From assembly GCF_023715535.1 (NCBI RefSeq), contig NZ_JAMBOI010000001.1, positions 310,001 to 374,000 on the forward strand: a stretch of DNA of 64,000 nt, read 5' to 3'. Each line of letters begins with the position of its first letter. Positions within the stretch are counted from its first letter, which is position 1. This document shows positions 53,943-63,248 of the stretch, piece after piece. Position numbers and translations under genes: made by a program. The notes under the pieces were generated by a model. That model saw only the letters and a program-made list of their open reading frames with translations, did not search any database and was not told where the DNA came from. The DNA is from Sporosarcina luteola (lineage in GTDB: Bacteria > Bacillota > Bacilli > Bacillales_A > Planococcaceae).

Positions 53943-55769
53943 TTAAACCGGCATCTTCACCCCCAGCTCAACGACCTTCCGATTCGCTATACCAATTAGT
54001 GTAGTCTTCAACTCACTAATTCCCATATCACGCAGCTTGTCCATCACATACTCCATCTCCAACTCACTAATCGGCGTAGCCTTCCCGACATAAATCTTCG
54101 GATACACATACTCGCTCTGTCTTTCACTTTCATTCAACAATTCTTCATATAGTTTCTCACCAGGTCTGATGCCTGAGTATTTGATTTCGATTTCGTTTTC
54201 AGCATAACCTGATAACCTGATCAAGTTCTTCGCCAAGTCTACAATCTTCACCGGCTCGCCCATATCAAGAACGAACACTTCTCCTCCGCTTGCAAGTGTC
54301 CCTGCTTGTATGACGAGTCTGGATGCTTCAGGGATGGTCATGAAGTAGCGGGTCATTCTAGGATCGGTGACTGTAACTGGTCCTCCTGCCGCAATCTGCG
54401 TTTTGAATAGAGGAACGACACTGCCACGTGAACCGAGGACGTTGCCGAACCGGACTGCAGCGAACTTTGTTTTGCTGTTCTTCGCAAGGTTCTGAACAAC
54501 CATTTCAGCAAAACGCTTCGTCGCACCCATGACGTTCGGAGGGTTGACGGCCTTGTCTGTCGAGACGAGGACGAAATGTGGGATGCCGAATGTGTCAGCA
54601 GCTTCCGCTACGTTCTTCGTTCCGAATATATTGTTTTTCACCGCTTCCATCGGGTTCGCTTCCATAAGCGGGACATGCTTGTGTGCCGCGGCATGGTAGA
54701 TGACATCCGGATGGTGTTCGGAGACGATGTCGAAGATGCGTTGGCGATCTTTCACGTCAGCGATGACCGGGACAATCTCCGTTTCGGGTGAAACTTTTTC
54801 CCGTAGTTCACGTTCTATTAAGTAAATCGAGTTTTCACCATGTCCTAGTAGAATGATCTTTTTCGGTGTGAAACGGTTCACTTGACGGCAGATTTCCGAT
54901 CCGATTGACCCCCCTGCTCCGGTGATGAGGATCGATTTATTCGTCAGCTTCTTTTCAATCGCCTTCATGTCGAGCTGCACTTCGTCGCGGCCGAGCAAGT
55001 CTTCGATTTTTACGTCACGGATATCGTTGACGGACACTTTCCCCGTCATCAAGTCTTCGATGCGCGGGATCATTTGCGTCCGGACGCCTGTTGCGACGCA
55101 TTGCTTCATGAGCTCTGTCAATTCATGCCGTGCCATTGATGGAATGGCGATGATGATTTTGTCGATATTGTTGTCCTGTGCGTTTTCTTCTATATGCCTC
55201 GTATTGCCTACAATTTTTATCCCGTACAATTCCAGTCCCTTTTTTGAACGATCGTCATCGAGGAAGAGGATCGGCTTCATTCCCGATTCCGGGTTGTTCA
55301 ACAGTTGCCGCGCAACCATCATACCGGCTTGTCCGGCCCCGATGATCATGACCCGCTTCATCCCTTGCTCGTCCGTTTTGCGGAACGTGTCGCGTGTAAT
55401 GCGCCAGCTGAGCCGCGATCCCCCAATCAAAAGAATGTGAAGCATCCACGTCAGGAAAAGCGCCCGGGCATGGATGTCTTTCGTGAAGACGAGCTGCGCG
55501 ATGGCGACGACCGCGATCGTGAATGTGACCGATTTGAATATTGCTCTCAGTTCGCCAATGGAGGCGTATGCCCATACTTTACGGTATAGTCCGTAATGCC
55601 AGGCGATAACGTGGTGTGCGATTTGGATTGTCAATGCGCTCATCAGGATGATTCCGTCTTGAAGGATGATGATATCCGGCCGCAATATATAGTAGCCTAG
55701 AAAGATTGATAGGAACACGATGAGTGAATCCAATAGGAAAAGCATTGTCATGCGCTTTTTCATTGTCAT
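53943..55769 (-). CDS. Membrane UDP-sugar 4,6-dehydratase (CapD/PglF family)
   Basis: A 608-residue protein with four N-terminal helices, then two Rossmann parts. The first (MIIGAGQAGMMVARQLLNNP) is the CoA-binding-like domain. The second, catalytic, has SILITGAGGSIGSEICRQVN, VSTDKAVNPPNVMGATKR with Met in place of the SDR Tyr, VRFGNVLGSRGSVVPLFK and TRYFMTIPEASRLV. It makes UDP-4-keto-6-deoxy-GlcNAc for the DegT aminotransferase next door. GGAGGG lies ten bases before ATG 55769. Its start and the 55770-56047 gap (no gene, AT-rich) mark the GC shift into the AT-rich core. Confidence 0.93.
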   Translation of the reverse strand: MTMKKRMTMLFLLDSLIVFLSIFLGYYILRPDIIILQDGIILMSALTIQIAHHVIAWHYGLYRKVWAYASIGELRAIFKSVTFTIAVVAIAQLVFTKDIHARALFLTWMLHILLIGGSRLSWRITRDTFRKTDEQGMKRVMIIGAGQAGMMVARQLLNNPESGMKPILFLDDDRSKKGLELYGIKIVGNTRHIEENAQDNNIDKIIIAIPSMARHELTELMKQCVATGVRTQMIPRIEDLMTGKVSVNDIRDVKIEDLLGRDEVQLDMKAIEKKLTNKSILITGAGGSIGSEICRQVNRFTPKKIILLGHGENSIYLIERELREKVSPETEIVPVIADVKDRQRIFDIVSEHHPDVIYHAAAHKHVPLMEANPMEAVKNNIFGTKNVAEAADTFGIPHFVLVSTDKAVNPPNVMGATKRFAEMVVQNLAKNSKTKFAAVRFGNVLGSRGSVVPLFKTQIAAGGPVTVTDPRMTRYFMTIPEASRLVIQAGTLASGGEVFVLDMGEPVKIVDLAKNLIRLSGYAENEIEIKYSGIRPGEKLYEELLNESERQSEYVYPKIYVGKATPISELEMEYVMDKLRDMGISELKTTLIGIANRKVVELGVKMPV

Positions 55770-56047
55770 GCGTGAGGCTCCCTCCGTTCTTCTCTGTTTT
55801 CGAAGAACTATAATTCCACAATTACTCTTCCAAAATATTGGAATGGTTAGTAGTCTTATAGTATCATGCTCCCCCTAGTTGTACCAGTCTGATTTTCATT
55901 GTATGCCCTTTCATACTATACTTTTCTCTATAATTGGAACTTGGCAAATGTCCTAATCCTTTATCTCATTGAAGCGGACTGACTATCGATATATTTTTTC
56001 TTTCGCGGAAATATTTGAATTTGTTTGCCGGTAAACCTAAAGACCTA

Positions 56048-56815
56048 TTAACCTATGAACCCGAACAGTTTCTTTTTGGGGGCCAATTCTGGTTCCAGAA
56101 GGAAGAATGGTTCATTCCTCAAGATTCGTTCATTATTCTCGAGCAATACTTCAGCGCTTGTGTACAGCCTTTTCTTTTCCAACATATCGAGTCCTTTCCC
56201 GAAATGGAACGGCCGCGTTTTCAAGTTATGGACGTCTGAGCCGTATGTATGAACGAGATTCGCTTCTATTAGTTGCAGTGACAGCTTTTGGATGTTTTTG
56301 CCGAAATGGCCCGATAGGCTGCTTGATGTGATTTGGGCAGTGGCCCCGTGGCGGATGAGCCGTTCCAGCCGCTCCGGTTTTTCTGCTATCGCCCGGTTCC
56401 GTTCTGGATGAGCGATAATCGGGATGATTTCCCGCTCGAGCATCGATTGGATGATATTCACTGTGTAGGCGGGGATTGATTGCGACGGCAGTTCCAATAG
56501 TAGGTATCTGGAATTGGACAATGTGAGCAATTCACCTCTGTCCAATTTTCCAATGAGGTCTTCCGTCAATCGGATTTCCTGACCGGAATGAAGCTTCACA
56601 TCGAGCCCCGCTTCTGAAAGGACATCTTTCAGCAAAGCCGTTTGGCTCAATACTTCACTGCGCTGTACATCGTATTGCGGATGGCAGGCATGCGACGTAC
56701 AAATCATGTCCGTGATCCCTTCCTCTTGCGCCTTTTTAATTAAGGCAAGCGTTTCTTCAATAGTTGAAGGTCCGTCATCTACGCCGAACAGTAGATGGGT
56801 ATGCATATCAATCAT
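56048..56815 (-). CDS. ptpZ: PHP-type protein tyrosine phosphatase (CapC/YwqE)
   Basis: A 255-residue manganese-dependent phosphatase. MIDMHTHLLFGVDDGPST has the metal-binding HxH, CTSHACH a further His, IPIIAHPERNR the next and YGSDVHNL the last ligands. It removes phosphate from the C-terminal Tyr cluster of the BY-kinase encoded 52 bp upstream and so controls capsule chain length. AAAGGAGC lies ten bases before the ATG. Confidence 0.92.
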   Translation of the reverse strand: MIDMHTHLLFGVDDGPSTIEETLALIKKAQEEGITDMICTSHACHPQYDVQRSEVLSQTALLKDVLSEAGLDVKLHSGQEIRLTEDLIGKLDRGELLTLSNSRYLLLELPSQSIPAYTVNIIQSMLEREIIPIIAHPERNRAIAEKPERLERLIRHGATAQITSSSLSGHFGKNIQKLSLQLIEANLVHTYGSDVHNLKTRPFHFGKGLDMLEKKRLYTSAEVLLENNERILRNEPFFLLEPELAPKKKLFGFIG

Positions 56816-56867
56816 GTAAGTAAAGCTCCTTTAATAGAGAAAAGAGTAAAAAGGCATAAAAGCCCCT

Positions 56868-57572
56868 TCACTCTCCCGTTCCATAGTATTGATAGTAATA
56901 ATGGTCCTTCTCAAGCATGAAATTGTTCAAGAGAGTCCCAAGAATATTCGCTTTTGCGGATGTAAGCGCTTCTTTCGCTTTAATTACGCTATCTTTTTCT
57001 GTCGTGCCGGAATTGACGACAAGGATCGTCCCGTCGCATTTATTCGAAAGGATTTGTGCGTCCGCTACCGAAAGAATCGGCGGCGTATCGAAAATGACAA
57101 GGTCGTATTGCGCCGTCAGCTCCTGGATGAGTACATCCATCGATTTCGAGCCGATCAGCTCGGCAGGATTCGGCGGAATCGGACCGCATGTCATCAAGAA
57201 TAGGCCTTCGATATCCGTAACTTTAGTCACCTCTTCAAGGCTCCATTGCTTTGTCAGCAAGTTGGACAGCCCCGTCGTGTTCGTCGTTCGGAATGTGTAT
57301 TGCATCGTCGGCTTGCGCATGTCCGCGTCGACGAGCAGCACTTTTTTCCCTTCCTGCGCAAAGACGATCGCCACGTTCGCAGCGCTCGTCGATTTGCCCT
57401 CTCCCGGCGAGGAAGAGGTGAACAGCAATGTCTTCAATTCTTTGTCAGGCATCGAGAAGTTGATGTTCGTCCGGACCGTACGGAATTGCTCCGAAACGAT
57501 CGACTTCGGATTGTATTTCGTTACTAATTTACGCGCAACCGTTTGCATCGGCCGCTTCTTTTTCGTGAACAT
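56868..57572 (-). CDS. ptkA: BY-type protein tyrosine kinase (CapB/YwqD)
   Basis: A 234-residue cytoplasmic kinase. Walker A is SSPGEGKSTSAANVA, Walker A' is LLVDADMRKP and Walker B is LVIFDTPPIL. The C-terminal autophosphorylation cluster is DHYYYQYYGTGE. It works with the membrane adaptor encoded just upstream. GAGGTGACAGCC favours ATG 57572; a GTG at 57581 overlaps the upstream gene. Confidence 0.92.
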   Translation of the reverse strand: MFTKKKRPMQTVARKLVTKYNPKSIVSEQFRTVRTNINFSMPDKELKTLLFTSSSPGEGKSTSAANVAIVFAQEGKKVLLVDADMRKPTMQYTFRTTNTTGLSNLLTKQWSLEEVTKVTDIEGLFLMTCGPIPPNPAELIGSKSMDVLIQELTAQYDLVIFDTPPILSVADAQILSNKCDGTILVVNSGTTEKDSVIKAKEALTSAKANILGTLLNNFMLEKDHYYYQYYGTGE

Positions 57573-57577
57573 GGCTG

Positions 57578-58306
57578 TCACCTCTTCCTTCTTCTACGTT
57601 GTAATGCCTCTTTCGCATCCGGCATTTCATTATCTGTAATCGGACTGACGAGGCCTAAAATCGGCAACCCGAGCAATTCCTCGACATCTTGCTCCGTCTT
57701 CACCGTCGTATCCAAATATTCGAGCAGGAATGCGATCCCCACCCCGAGCATAAGTCCGATGACCGCCGCAATCGCCATATTGAGGAACGGATCGGGCTTG
57801 ATTGGCGACGGATTGTCCGACAGCACAGCCGGCGATAGGATGTTGACGTTATCGACATTCATCAGTTTCTGGATTTCTTCCTGGAACACTTCCGCCGTCG
57901 TGTTGGCGATATCGACCGCCATGAACGGCTCCGGGTCCTGTACGCTCACATTGACAACTTGTGAGTTTTGCGCACTGTTCACGGTGATTTTCCCTTTTAG
58001 CGCTGCCGGCGTCGTATTTAGATCCAAGTTTTCGATCACTTTTGAAAGGATGGCCGGGCTTGTAATGATGACATTGTATGTATTGATCAGCTGAAGATTC
58101 GCTTGGATATCCTGTGTGTTGAACTGGTTCTGCTCCACCTTCTGCTGATTGACGAGGATTTGCGTCGAAGCTTGGTAGATCGGCGTCATTAACAGGAAAC
58201 TGACAACCCCCGCCACTGTCACCGCCAATAGCATCGTCAACAAAATGAGGATAGCCCTCTTCTTCAGCGTCTTGAACAGATCCTGAAGACTAATCGTTTC
58301 TTCCAT
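57578..58306 (-). CDS. tkmA: Wzz-domain kinase adaptor (CapA/YwqC)
   Basis: A 242-residue membrane protein with two helices (ILILLTMLLAVTVAGVVSFL near residue 20 and MAIAAVIGLMLGVGIAFLLE near 185) and an external Wzz loop. The cytosolic tail after the second helix activates the BY-kinase. It is the first gene of the 19-kb polysaccharide locus. AAAGGGGATAAACCAT precedes the ATG. Confidence 0.92.
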   Translation of the reverse strand: MEETISLQDLFKTLKKRAILILLTMLLAVTVAGVVSFLLMTPIYQASTQILVNQQKVEQNQFNTQDIQANLQLINTYNVIITSPAILSKVIENLDLNTTPAALKGKITVNSAQNSQVVNVSVQDPEPFMAVDIANTTAEVFQEEIQKLMNVDNVNILSPAVLSDNPSPIKPDPFLNMAIAAVIGLMLGVGIAFLLEYLDTTVKTEQDVEELLGLPILGLVSPITDNEMPDAKEALQRRRRKR

Positions 58307-58347
58307 ATGGTTTATCCCCTTTATAGCAATCTATCGAAACTTGTCTC

Positions 58348-58353
58348 ATTATA
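58348..58353 (-). promoter_or_regulatory. Minus-10 candidate of the capsule operon
   Basis: TATAAT occurs on the minus strand 42 bases before the capA-type start, within GATATAATGAG. No strong -35 box is visible at the right distance, so another factor may be needed. Confidence 0.4.
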
Positions 58354-58437
58354 TCATAATATGTTGAAAAAATTCTCGTAATTTGAATGCATTGTGATAT
58401 ATTTGAACCATAGGACTTATAACGGGAGGAATGGCTC

Positions 58438-59274
58438 ATGATTGCAAGAAGAATTGCTGTCGCTCTATTCATCCTCGTCTGCGTCACCGCGCTTCTATTC
58501 AGCTACAACAGCTGGAAACAAAAGCTCGCGGGCGATTCAGGTGATGTAACAGCAGTGACGGAGCCCCTAGCGGGAATCGCGGCGACGGGTGTTGAGCAAG
58601 GGGATTCAGCAAATGAGGAAAGACCTACAACTGGGGAATTTGACAGATTGAAAGATTCAGAACTAGCCGCTCTGTCCGCGAACACGGACGCGAGGATGGC
58701 TAGTTTACTAGAGTCTCGTTTTGAAGCGGACGAGCACGTAAAACTGCTCATCGTAGGATCTCAGGCGATCGAGCAAGGCGGAAACGGCGGTGCCGCGGGC
58801 ATGCTCGCGGATAGCTTGGCACTTGCATACAAAGGGTTCATTGAAACAGACATCCTCCCATTCGCGGGCACGTCCCGCGAATTTGTTGAGCAGATGGACG
58901 ATCTCGTCGATGTAAGCGCCTACGACGTAGTGTTGCTTGAACCATTCACACTGAATAACAACGGCCGTGTCGTCATCGAGGACGAACACCGGCATATTTT
59001 ACGTCTACGGGACACGTTGCAGGAAGATGCAGTATTGCTACTCATGCCATCACAGCCGATCCATCGGCCGAACTTCTATCTAACGCAAATTCGTTCGTTG
59101 GGGAACTTTGCGGCAGTGCGGGAGATTCCATACATAGATCATTGGACGGCTTGGCCGGATGTGGCTGATGAAGCGATACTCGGTTACCTGGATGAGGACA
59201 GCGGACCGAATGACGTGGGGGCAACTGCGTGGGGTGAGGCACTAGTCGACTATTTCACCGGTGGCCGGGAGTGA
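58438..59274 (+). CDS. Membrane-anchored SGNH-hydrolase-like protein
   Basis: A 278-residue protein with an N-terminal signal anchor (RIAVALFILVCVTALLFSYN) and an external domain. VKLLIVGSQAIEQGG resembles block I of SGNH/GDSL hydrolases with Ser after Gly. YDVVLLEPFTLNNNG, then LLLMPSQPIHRPNFYLTQIR and a late DVGATAWGEALVDYF agree with the rest of the fold, although a clear DxxH is not seen. It could deacetylate or modify an exported glycan. GGGAGGAATGGCTC precedes the ATG. It diverges from the capsule operon. Confidence 0.6.
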   Translation: MIARRIAVALFILVCVTALLFSYNSWKQKLAGDSGDVTAVTEPLAGIAATGVEQGDSANEERPTTGEFDRLKDSELAALSANTDARMASLLESRFEADEHVKLLIVGSQAIEQGGNGGAAGMLADSLALAYKGFIETDILPFAGTSREFVEQMDDLVDVSAYDVVLLEPFTLNNNGRVVIEDEHRHILRLRDTLQEDAVLLLMPSQPIHRPNFYLTQIRSLGNFAAVREIPYIDHWTAWPDVADEAILGYLDEDSGPNDVGATAWGEALVDYFTGGRE

Positions 59275-59277
59275 TAA

Positions 59278-59660
59278 TGAGCGCACCAACAAACTTTATG
59301 AGCACGCCAGCAACTTTATGAGCGCACCAACGACTTTATGAGCACACCAACAAACTTATGAGCGCGACAACAAACTTATGAGCACACCAACAACTTTATG
59401 AGCGCATCAACAAGCTTACGAGCACGCCAACAAACTTATGAGCACGCCAACAACTTTGTGAGCACGCCACCAAACTTATGAGCACGCCAGCAACTTTATG
59501 AGCACGCCAGCAACTTTATGAGCGCGCCAACAAACTTATGAGCACGCCAGCAACTTTATGAGCGCACCAACAAACTTATGAGCACGCCAACAAACTTATG
59601 AGCACGCCAGCAACTTTATGAGCGCACCAACAAACTTATGAGCACGCCAGCAAGCGCGGC
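59278..59660. repeat. Array of about 18 copies of a 20-bp repeat
   Basis: The unit ATGAGCRCRCCARCAAMTTT repeats with a strict 20-base period, alternating AGCGC and AGCAC. The period is not a multiple of three, so it is not coding. It lies just after the terminator of the NERD gene read on the minus strand, on the opposite side from the SGNH-like gene. A second, more eroded array of the same unit is at 60979-61214. Confidence 0.9.
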
Positions 59661-59732
59661 AACCCCCTAATACCAAGAAATCTCCTCTCGCGCCAAATGC
59701 TTTTTACAATTTAATGGTTATACATAAAAGAA

Positions 59733-59777
59733 AACCCTTTAGAACGCACGCAAGCATTCTAAGGGGTTTCTCTAAAA
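59733..59777 (-). terminator. Terminator of the NERD gene, copy 1 of a duplicated cassette
   Basis: On the minus strand GAAACCCCTTAGAA and TTCTAAAGGGTTTTC form the stem, with TTT following. The NERD stop codon lies inside the left arm. The same hairpin occurs at 61262-61305. Confidence 0.85.
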
Positions 59778-60709
59778 TAGATTGTTCCTTTCCGGCTCCC
59801 TTCCATTAGAAGGCCGGATTTACGCAATAGCCGCTTTGATACGTGGCGATCTTCAATACCAGCAAACCTCCGGAAGTTACCATTAGTAATCTTCTCGTCA
59901 ATCAGATAAAACCAATCATTGATCAGCTGCAAATGGCAATCCAAGGCTTGGAAGCTGCAAGTGGGGCATCTCCAATATTTCTGTATCCACTTCATCCCCC
60001 GACGATTGCAATTCGGACAGAACACCCCCGGCAAAATATCATTTTCCGTAATTCCCATGATACGCGCGAGAGGAAATGGATCGTACTCCCGATGTCCTTT
60101 TACTATTTCATTCGCAACCTTACTGATCTCCTTCCGCCCCCACTTTTCACCTTCGACAGCCGAATTGTAAAGCAGGATGGGGATTTCATGAGTAAATGCA
60201 ATCGTCGTATCCGGCACCCCATCGATGAACAACTCATTCGTAAACGCCAATCCAAGTACCCCTTCAACCGGTACATCAACCCCTCGCTCCGCAAGCCACC
60301 TCGTGAGGAATATCTTCTTCCGGTCAAGCTCAGTTATCGGACTTTGAAGGACCTTTCGTTCGCCATTATTTTCTTGAATGAACTGTGTCGGATTCTCTTT
60401 AACCACAATTTTTCCTGCAAGGTTTTTAACTTCAAAAATGATGATTCTCGCTGGTGTGATCAAAACTGAATCCATTTGAAAAAACACGCCATCATGATTT
60501 AAACAGACGTCATGCAATAAACCGTGCGGATAAGAGGGTCGAAACTCCCTAATATGCCTATCGAAATTTTCCTCCCCAGCAAAACCAGCCTTCCTTTTTC
60601 TCAAATCCTCCACAACTCGAGGAAATTGCGGATGTCCTTCTGGCAGCCGTTTTACCAAGGCTTGCAAACCGAGCATTGCCAATGGCTCATTCCGTTTTTT
60701 ATATAGCAT
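59759..60709 (-). CDS. NERD domain protein with zinc ribbon
   Basis: A 316-residue protein. The NERD domain (about 40-170) has FFQMDSVLITPARIIIFEVK NLAGKIVV, quoted for its D-x(n)-ExK core in parts. The C-terminus has a Cys4 ribbon (FCPNCNRRG, then RCPTCSFQ) and a winged-helix-like tail (GIEDRHVSKRLLRKSGLL). The role is unknown; NERD is nuclease-related. ATG 60709 has GAGGTGATAGT before it; the longer frame from 60775 lacks a site. It is flanked on both sides by arrays of the same 20-bp repeat. Confidence 0.8.
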   Translation of the reverse strand: MLYKKRNEPLAMLGLQALVKRLPEGHPQFPRVVEDLRKRKAGFAGEENFDRHIREFRPSYPHGLLHDVCLNHDGVFFQMDSVLITPARIIIFEVKNLAGKIVVKENPTQFIQENNGERKVLQSPITELDRKKIFLTRWLAERGVDVPVEGVLGLAFTNELFIDGVPDTTIAFTHEIPILLYNSAVEGEKWGRKEISKVANEIVKGHREYDPFPLARIMGITENDILPGVFCPNCNRRGMKWIQKYWRCPTCSFQALDCHLQLINDWFYLIDEKITNGNFRRFAGIEDRHVSKRLLRKSGLLMEGSRKGTIYFRETP

Positions 60710-60978
60710 ACTATCACCTCGCATAGATTGTAGCACTTGCGAATAATTTCCAAAACGACAATAACTTGGATTCAAGCCGAAAAGCGGGGTGAAAGTTTGA
60801 ATTTGGAATCATATAGGGGGTTAAAATTTTATTTTAGCTTTTATTGAAGAAAATAAATGCGGCCGCAGAAAGTAGTATTTTTGTAGGTATAATCACACAC
60901 TTGCACTAAATGCATTTGACACTTTGATGGTTTATCTCCAGAGGCTATCGTGTGATAAACTCAAAAATTCCATTAGCG

Positions 60979-61214
60979 GTTATGAGCATACAACTACTTT
61001 TTGATCTCACAGACCAATTTATGAGCGTTCCACCGACTTTATGAGCGCGCCACGAGGTTTATGAGCACATCCAACGACTTTATGAGCGCGCCGGCCACTT
61101 TATGAGCGCCCAACCAAACTTATGAGCACGCCAATAACTTTATGAGCGCACCAACAAACTTATGAGCACATCAACGACTTTATGAGCGCGCAACATGCTA
61201 CTATGAGCGCGGGC
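60979..61214. repeat. Second, eroded 20-bp repeat array
   Basis: About eleven copies of the ATGAGCRC... unit, more diverged than those at 59278-59660. It lies between the NERD start and the terminator of the SLH gene. The 60710-60978 part of the gap holds no gene. Confidence 0.85.
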
Positions 61215-61261
61215 ACTCTCCAGCTCTCGCTAAATGCTTTTGACAAATCAAGTTTTACATA

Positions 61262-61305
61262 CATAAAGAAACCCCTTAGAACGCTTTGAACATTCTAAGG
61301 GGTTT
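61262..61305 (-). terminator. Terminator of the SLH gene, copy 2 of a duplicated cassette
   Basis: On the minus strand GAAACCCCTTAGAATG and GCGTTCTAAGGGGTTTC pair. A second hairpin, CCCCCTGCG/CGCAGGGGG, lies at 61329-61355. The hairpin and the AT-rich tail after it (AAATGCTTT, ACATACATAAA) repeat the sequence at 59690-59777. Confidence 0.85.
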
Positions 61306-61368
61306 CCCGCATTTAAGCTAACACAAGTCCCCCTGGCGTGAAGCACGCAGGGGGACGATTCGCACTAT

Positions 61369-62550
61369 TTATTCACTAAAGCTGAATGTATACGTGTCAG
61401 TGAATGCAACACCGTTTACTTTTCCAGTTACATTGACTGTAATACTTTTACCTTTAAATAAGCTTAAATCTTCATCACCCTTGAGACCGACTTTCCCAAG
61501 AGCACTCGAAATCAATGTGTCGAACTTTTGTTCTGTAGCACCATCTCCTACTACAACTTCTCCTCCACCAGGGAGAGTTACAGTTCCTTTAGTAACGACG
61601 ACCGCGGTTCCTACTTTATCGAAAGCAGCTTCCGCAGCTGCAATGAAGTTGGTAACTGTTGCACCGTCAGTGGCCGTTGCAGTAAATTCTTTACCATCCA
61701 ATAAGATGGAAACCGGTCCCTCAACTGTAGTCCCTGCACCGATATGCTGAAGAAGTAATGCATTCAACTCTTGTTCTGCAGTAGGTGTCGCTGGTGGTGT
61801 TACGTCACCGCCACCGCCGTTCGTTGGTGGTGTTACTACTGGTGGCGTTACTGGCGGTGTCACTGGTGGAGTCACTGGTGGTGTGACTTCACCGCCACCC
61901 TCTTCTATTTTCTTCAACTCGCTTCGATAGATGAAGGAAGCAACTTGTCCACGCGTTACGAATGCGTTAGGTGAGAAAGTCGTTGCAGTCGTGCCTGTTG
62001 TAATCTCGTTCGAGTACAATGTTTGAATGTAATTCGCAAACCATTGCTTGCCGTTCACATCTTTGAATGGCAGATTAGAGAGGGTTTCTTCTTCAAAATC
62101 AAAACCTTCTACGAGCATTTGAGCAATATGAGCACGCGTCACATTCCCATTGGGTCTGAACGTATCATCTTCATATCCTCTAATGATTCCCGCTTCGACA
62201 AGCGCGGCAATATGTCCGTAATACGGATGGCCCTTTTTCACATCTTTGAATCCTGGATCTTTGACGTTTACCGTATCAAGTCCTAATGCAAGCGCCATGA
62301 TCTTTGCAGCGTGAGCCCTGCTAATGTTTTGACCCGGACGGTATGTACCATCTTCGTAGCCATTAATGACGCCTCTAGCCGTTAAATTCATAACCGCTTC
62401 ATAGAAATGATGAGTTTCCTTCACGTCTGAGAATGACTTGGCTTGCGCCGCCGTATAGACTGGTGCTACCGTGACGAGTGCTCCGGTCGCTACCGCCGCC
62501 GCTAAAGTTGCGCTGAACAATTTACGATAAGAACTTTTATACTTTGTCAT
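61369..62550 (-). CDS. S-layer homology (SLH) surface protein
   Basis: A 393-residue exported protein. A signal peptide with a cleavage zone at AAQAKS is followed by three SLH repeats (FSDVKETHHFYEAVMNLTAR, then FKDVKKGHPYYGHIAALVEA, then FKDVNGKQWFANYIQTLYSN), each ending in a TF.P-style or YRP turn. A TPPVTPPVTPP linker joins a 130-residue C-terminal domain of unknown type (LLDGKEFTATATDGATVTNF ... ITVNVTGKVNGVAFTDTYTF). SLH domains bind pyruvylated secondary cell-wall polymer. TTAGGAGGTTTGTAA precedes the ATG. Confidence 0.88.
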   Translation of the reverse strand: MTKYKSSYRKLFSATLAAAVATGALVTVAPVYTAAQAKSFSDVKETHHFYEAVMNLTARGVINGYEDGTYRPGQNISRAHAAKIMALALGLDTVNVKDPGFKDVKKGHPYYGHIAALVEAGIIRGYEDDTFRPNGNVTRAHIAQMLVEGFDFEEETLSNLPFKDVNGKQWFANYIQTLYSNEITTGTTATTFSPNAFVTRGQVASFIYRSELKKIEEGGGEVTPPVTPPVTPPVTPPVVTPPTNGGGGDVTPPATPTAEQELNALLLQHIGAGTTVEGPVSILLDGKEFTATATDGATVTNFIAAAEAAFDKVGTAVVVTKGTVTLPGGGEVVVGDGATEQKFDTLISSALGKVGLKGDEDLSLFKGKSITVNVTGKVNGVAFTDTYTFSFSE

Positions 62551-62731
62551 TTACAAACCTCCTAATTCTGTATTTAAATCTATATTCAGAATCTATTCTA
62601 CCATATTACTAGATGGAAGTATCGTTTGAATACCACTTTTTTCAATATAACCCGAACTGATGTTAACCGGAAGCTGCTCTAGCTCCCCGCCATTCTGGAC
62701 AAAATTCCCCCAAATATGATACGGTCACTGC

Positions 62732-63226
62732 ATGAGAAAATCCCTATTTTTACTAATCATAGTCGGCGCATTATTCTTTTCATCAGGTCAAACGTACGAG
62801 CAGCAGTCCATCATCCCCACTTTAGAGGATAAACTACCGAGCAAGCCGCTCGAAAGCCAACTCGCAAAACTGCAAATCCCTTATTGGGGGAAGACCATCT
62901 CAATCGAGGAGCGAGGTTATTATCCATTCGTCGAGTTCCTCCTTCGAAAGGCAGCCCACTTCTTCATCTTCGGACTGTTGGCAATCGCCTTATACAGCAT
63001 TCTACCGAGATTCAGCTACCGAACGGTTGTAGCGCTATTCATCACGCTAGCCCTTGCGATCGGGGATGAATACCACCAGTCGCTCACCGGCGGACGAACC
63101 CCATCCTCTAAAGACGTTCTATTGGACATGGCAGGGGCATTCACTTTTCTAATCGTGTACCGGCTCATCCAGCTCAGATTCACCAACCGCAGACAAAAAC
63201 GAAAACCGCGCAAGTCCACAAGATAG
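62732..63226 (+). CDS. VanZ family membrane protein
   Basis: A 164-residue membrane protein with four helices. EFLLRKAAHFFIFGLLAIAL and IGDEYHQSLTGGRTPSSKDV contain the conserved R-K-x-x-H-F and D-E-x-x-Q-x-x-x-x-G-R signatures of VanZ. VanZ proteins give low teicoplanin resistance in some hosts; the general function is unknown. The ribosome site is weak (GATACGG). It converges on the partial gene at the window end and shares a terminator with it. Confidence 0.85.
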   Translation: MRKSLFLLIIVGALFFSSGQTYEQQSIIPTLEDKLPSKPLESQLAKLQIPYWGKTISIEERGYYPFVEFLLRKAAHFFIFGLLAIALYSILPRFSYRTVVALFITLALAIGDEYHQSLTGGRTPSSKDVLLDMAGAFTFLIVYRLIQLRFTNRRQKRKPRKSTR

Positions 63227-63242
63227 GACTCACGCGGTTTTC
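63201..63242. terminator. Shared convergent terminator
   Basis: GAAAACCGCG and CGCGGTTTTC arms with inner AGTCC/GGACT. It overlaps the VanZ stop and ends just before the stop of the gene on the other strand. Confidence 0.85.
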
Positions 63243-63248
63243 ATATGT

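Noticed and set aside
59278..59660. CRISPR array
   Set aside because: The units are directly adjacent with no unique spacers, and no cas genes are present; it is a simple tandem repeat.
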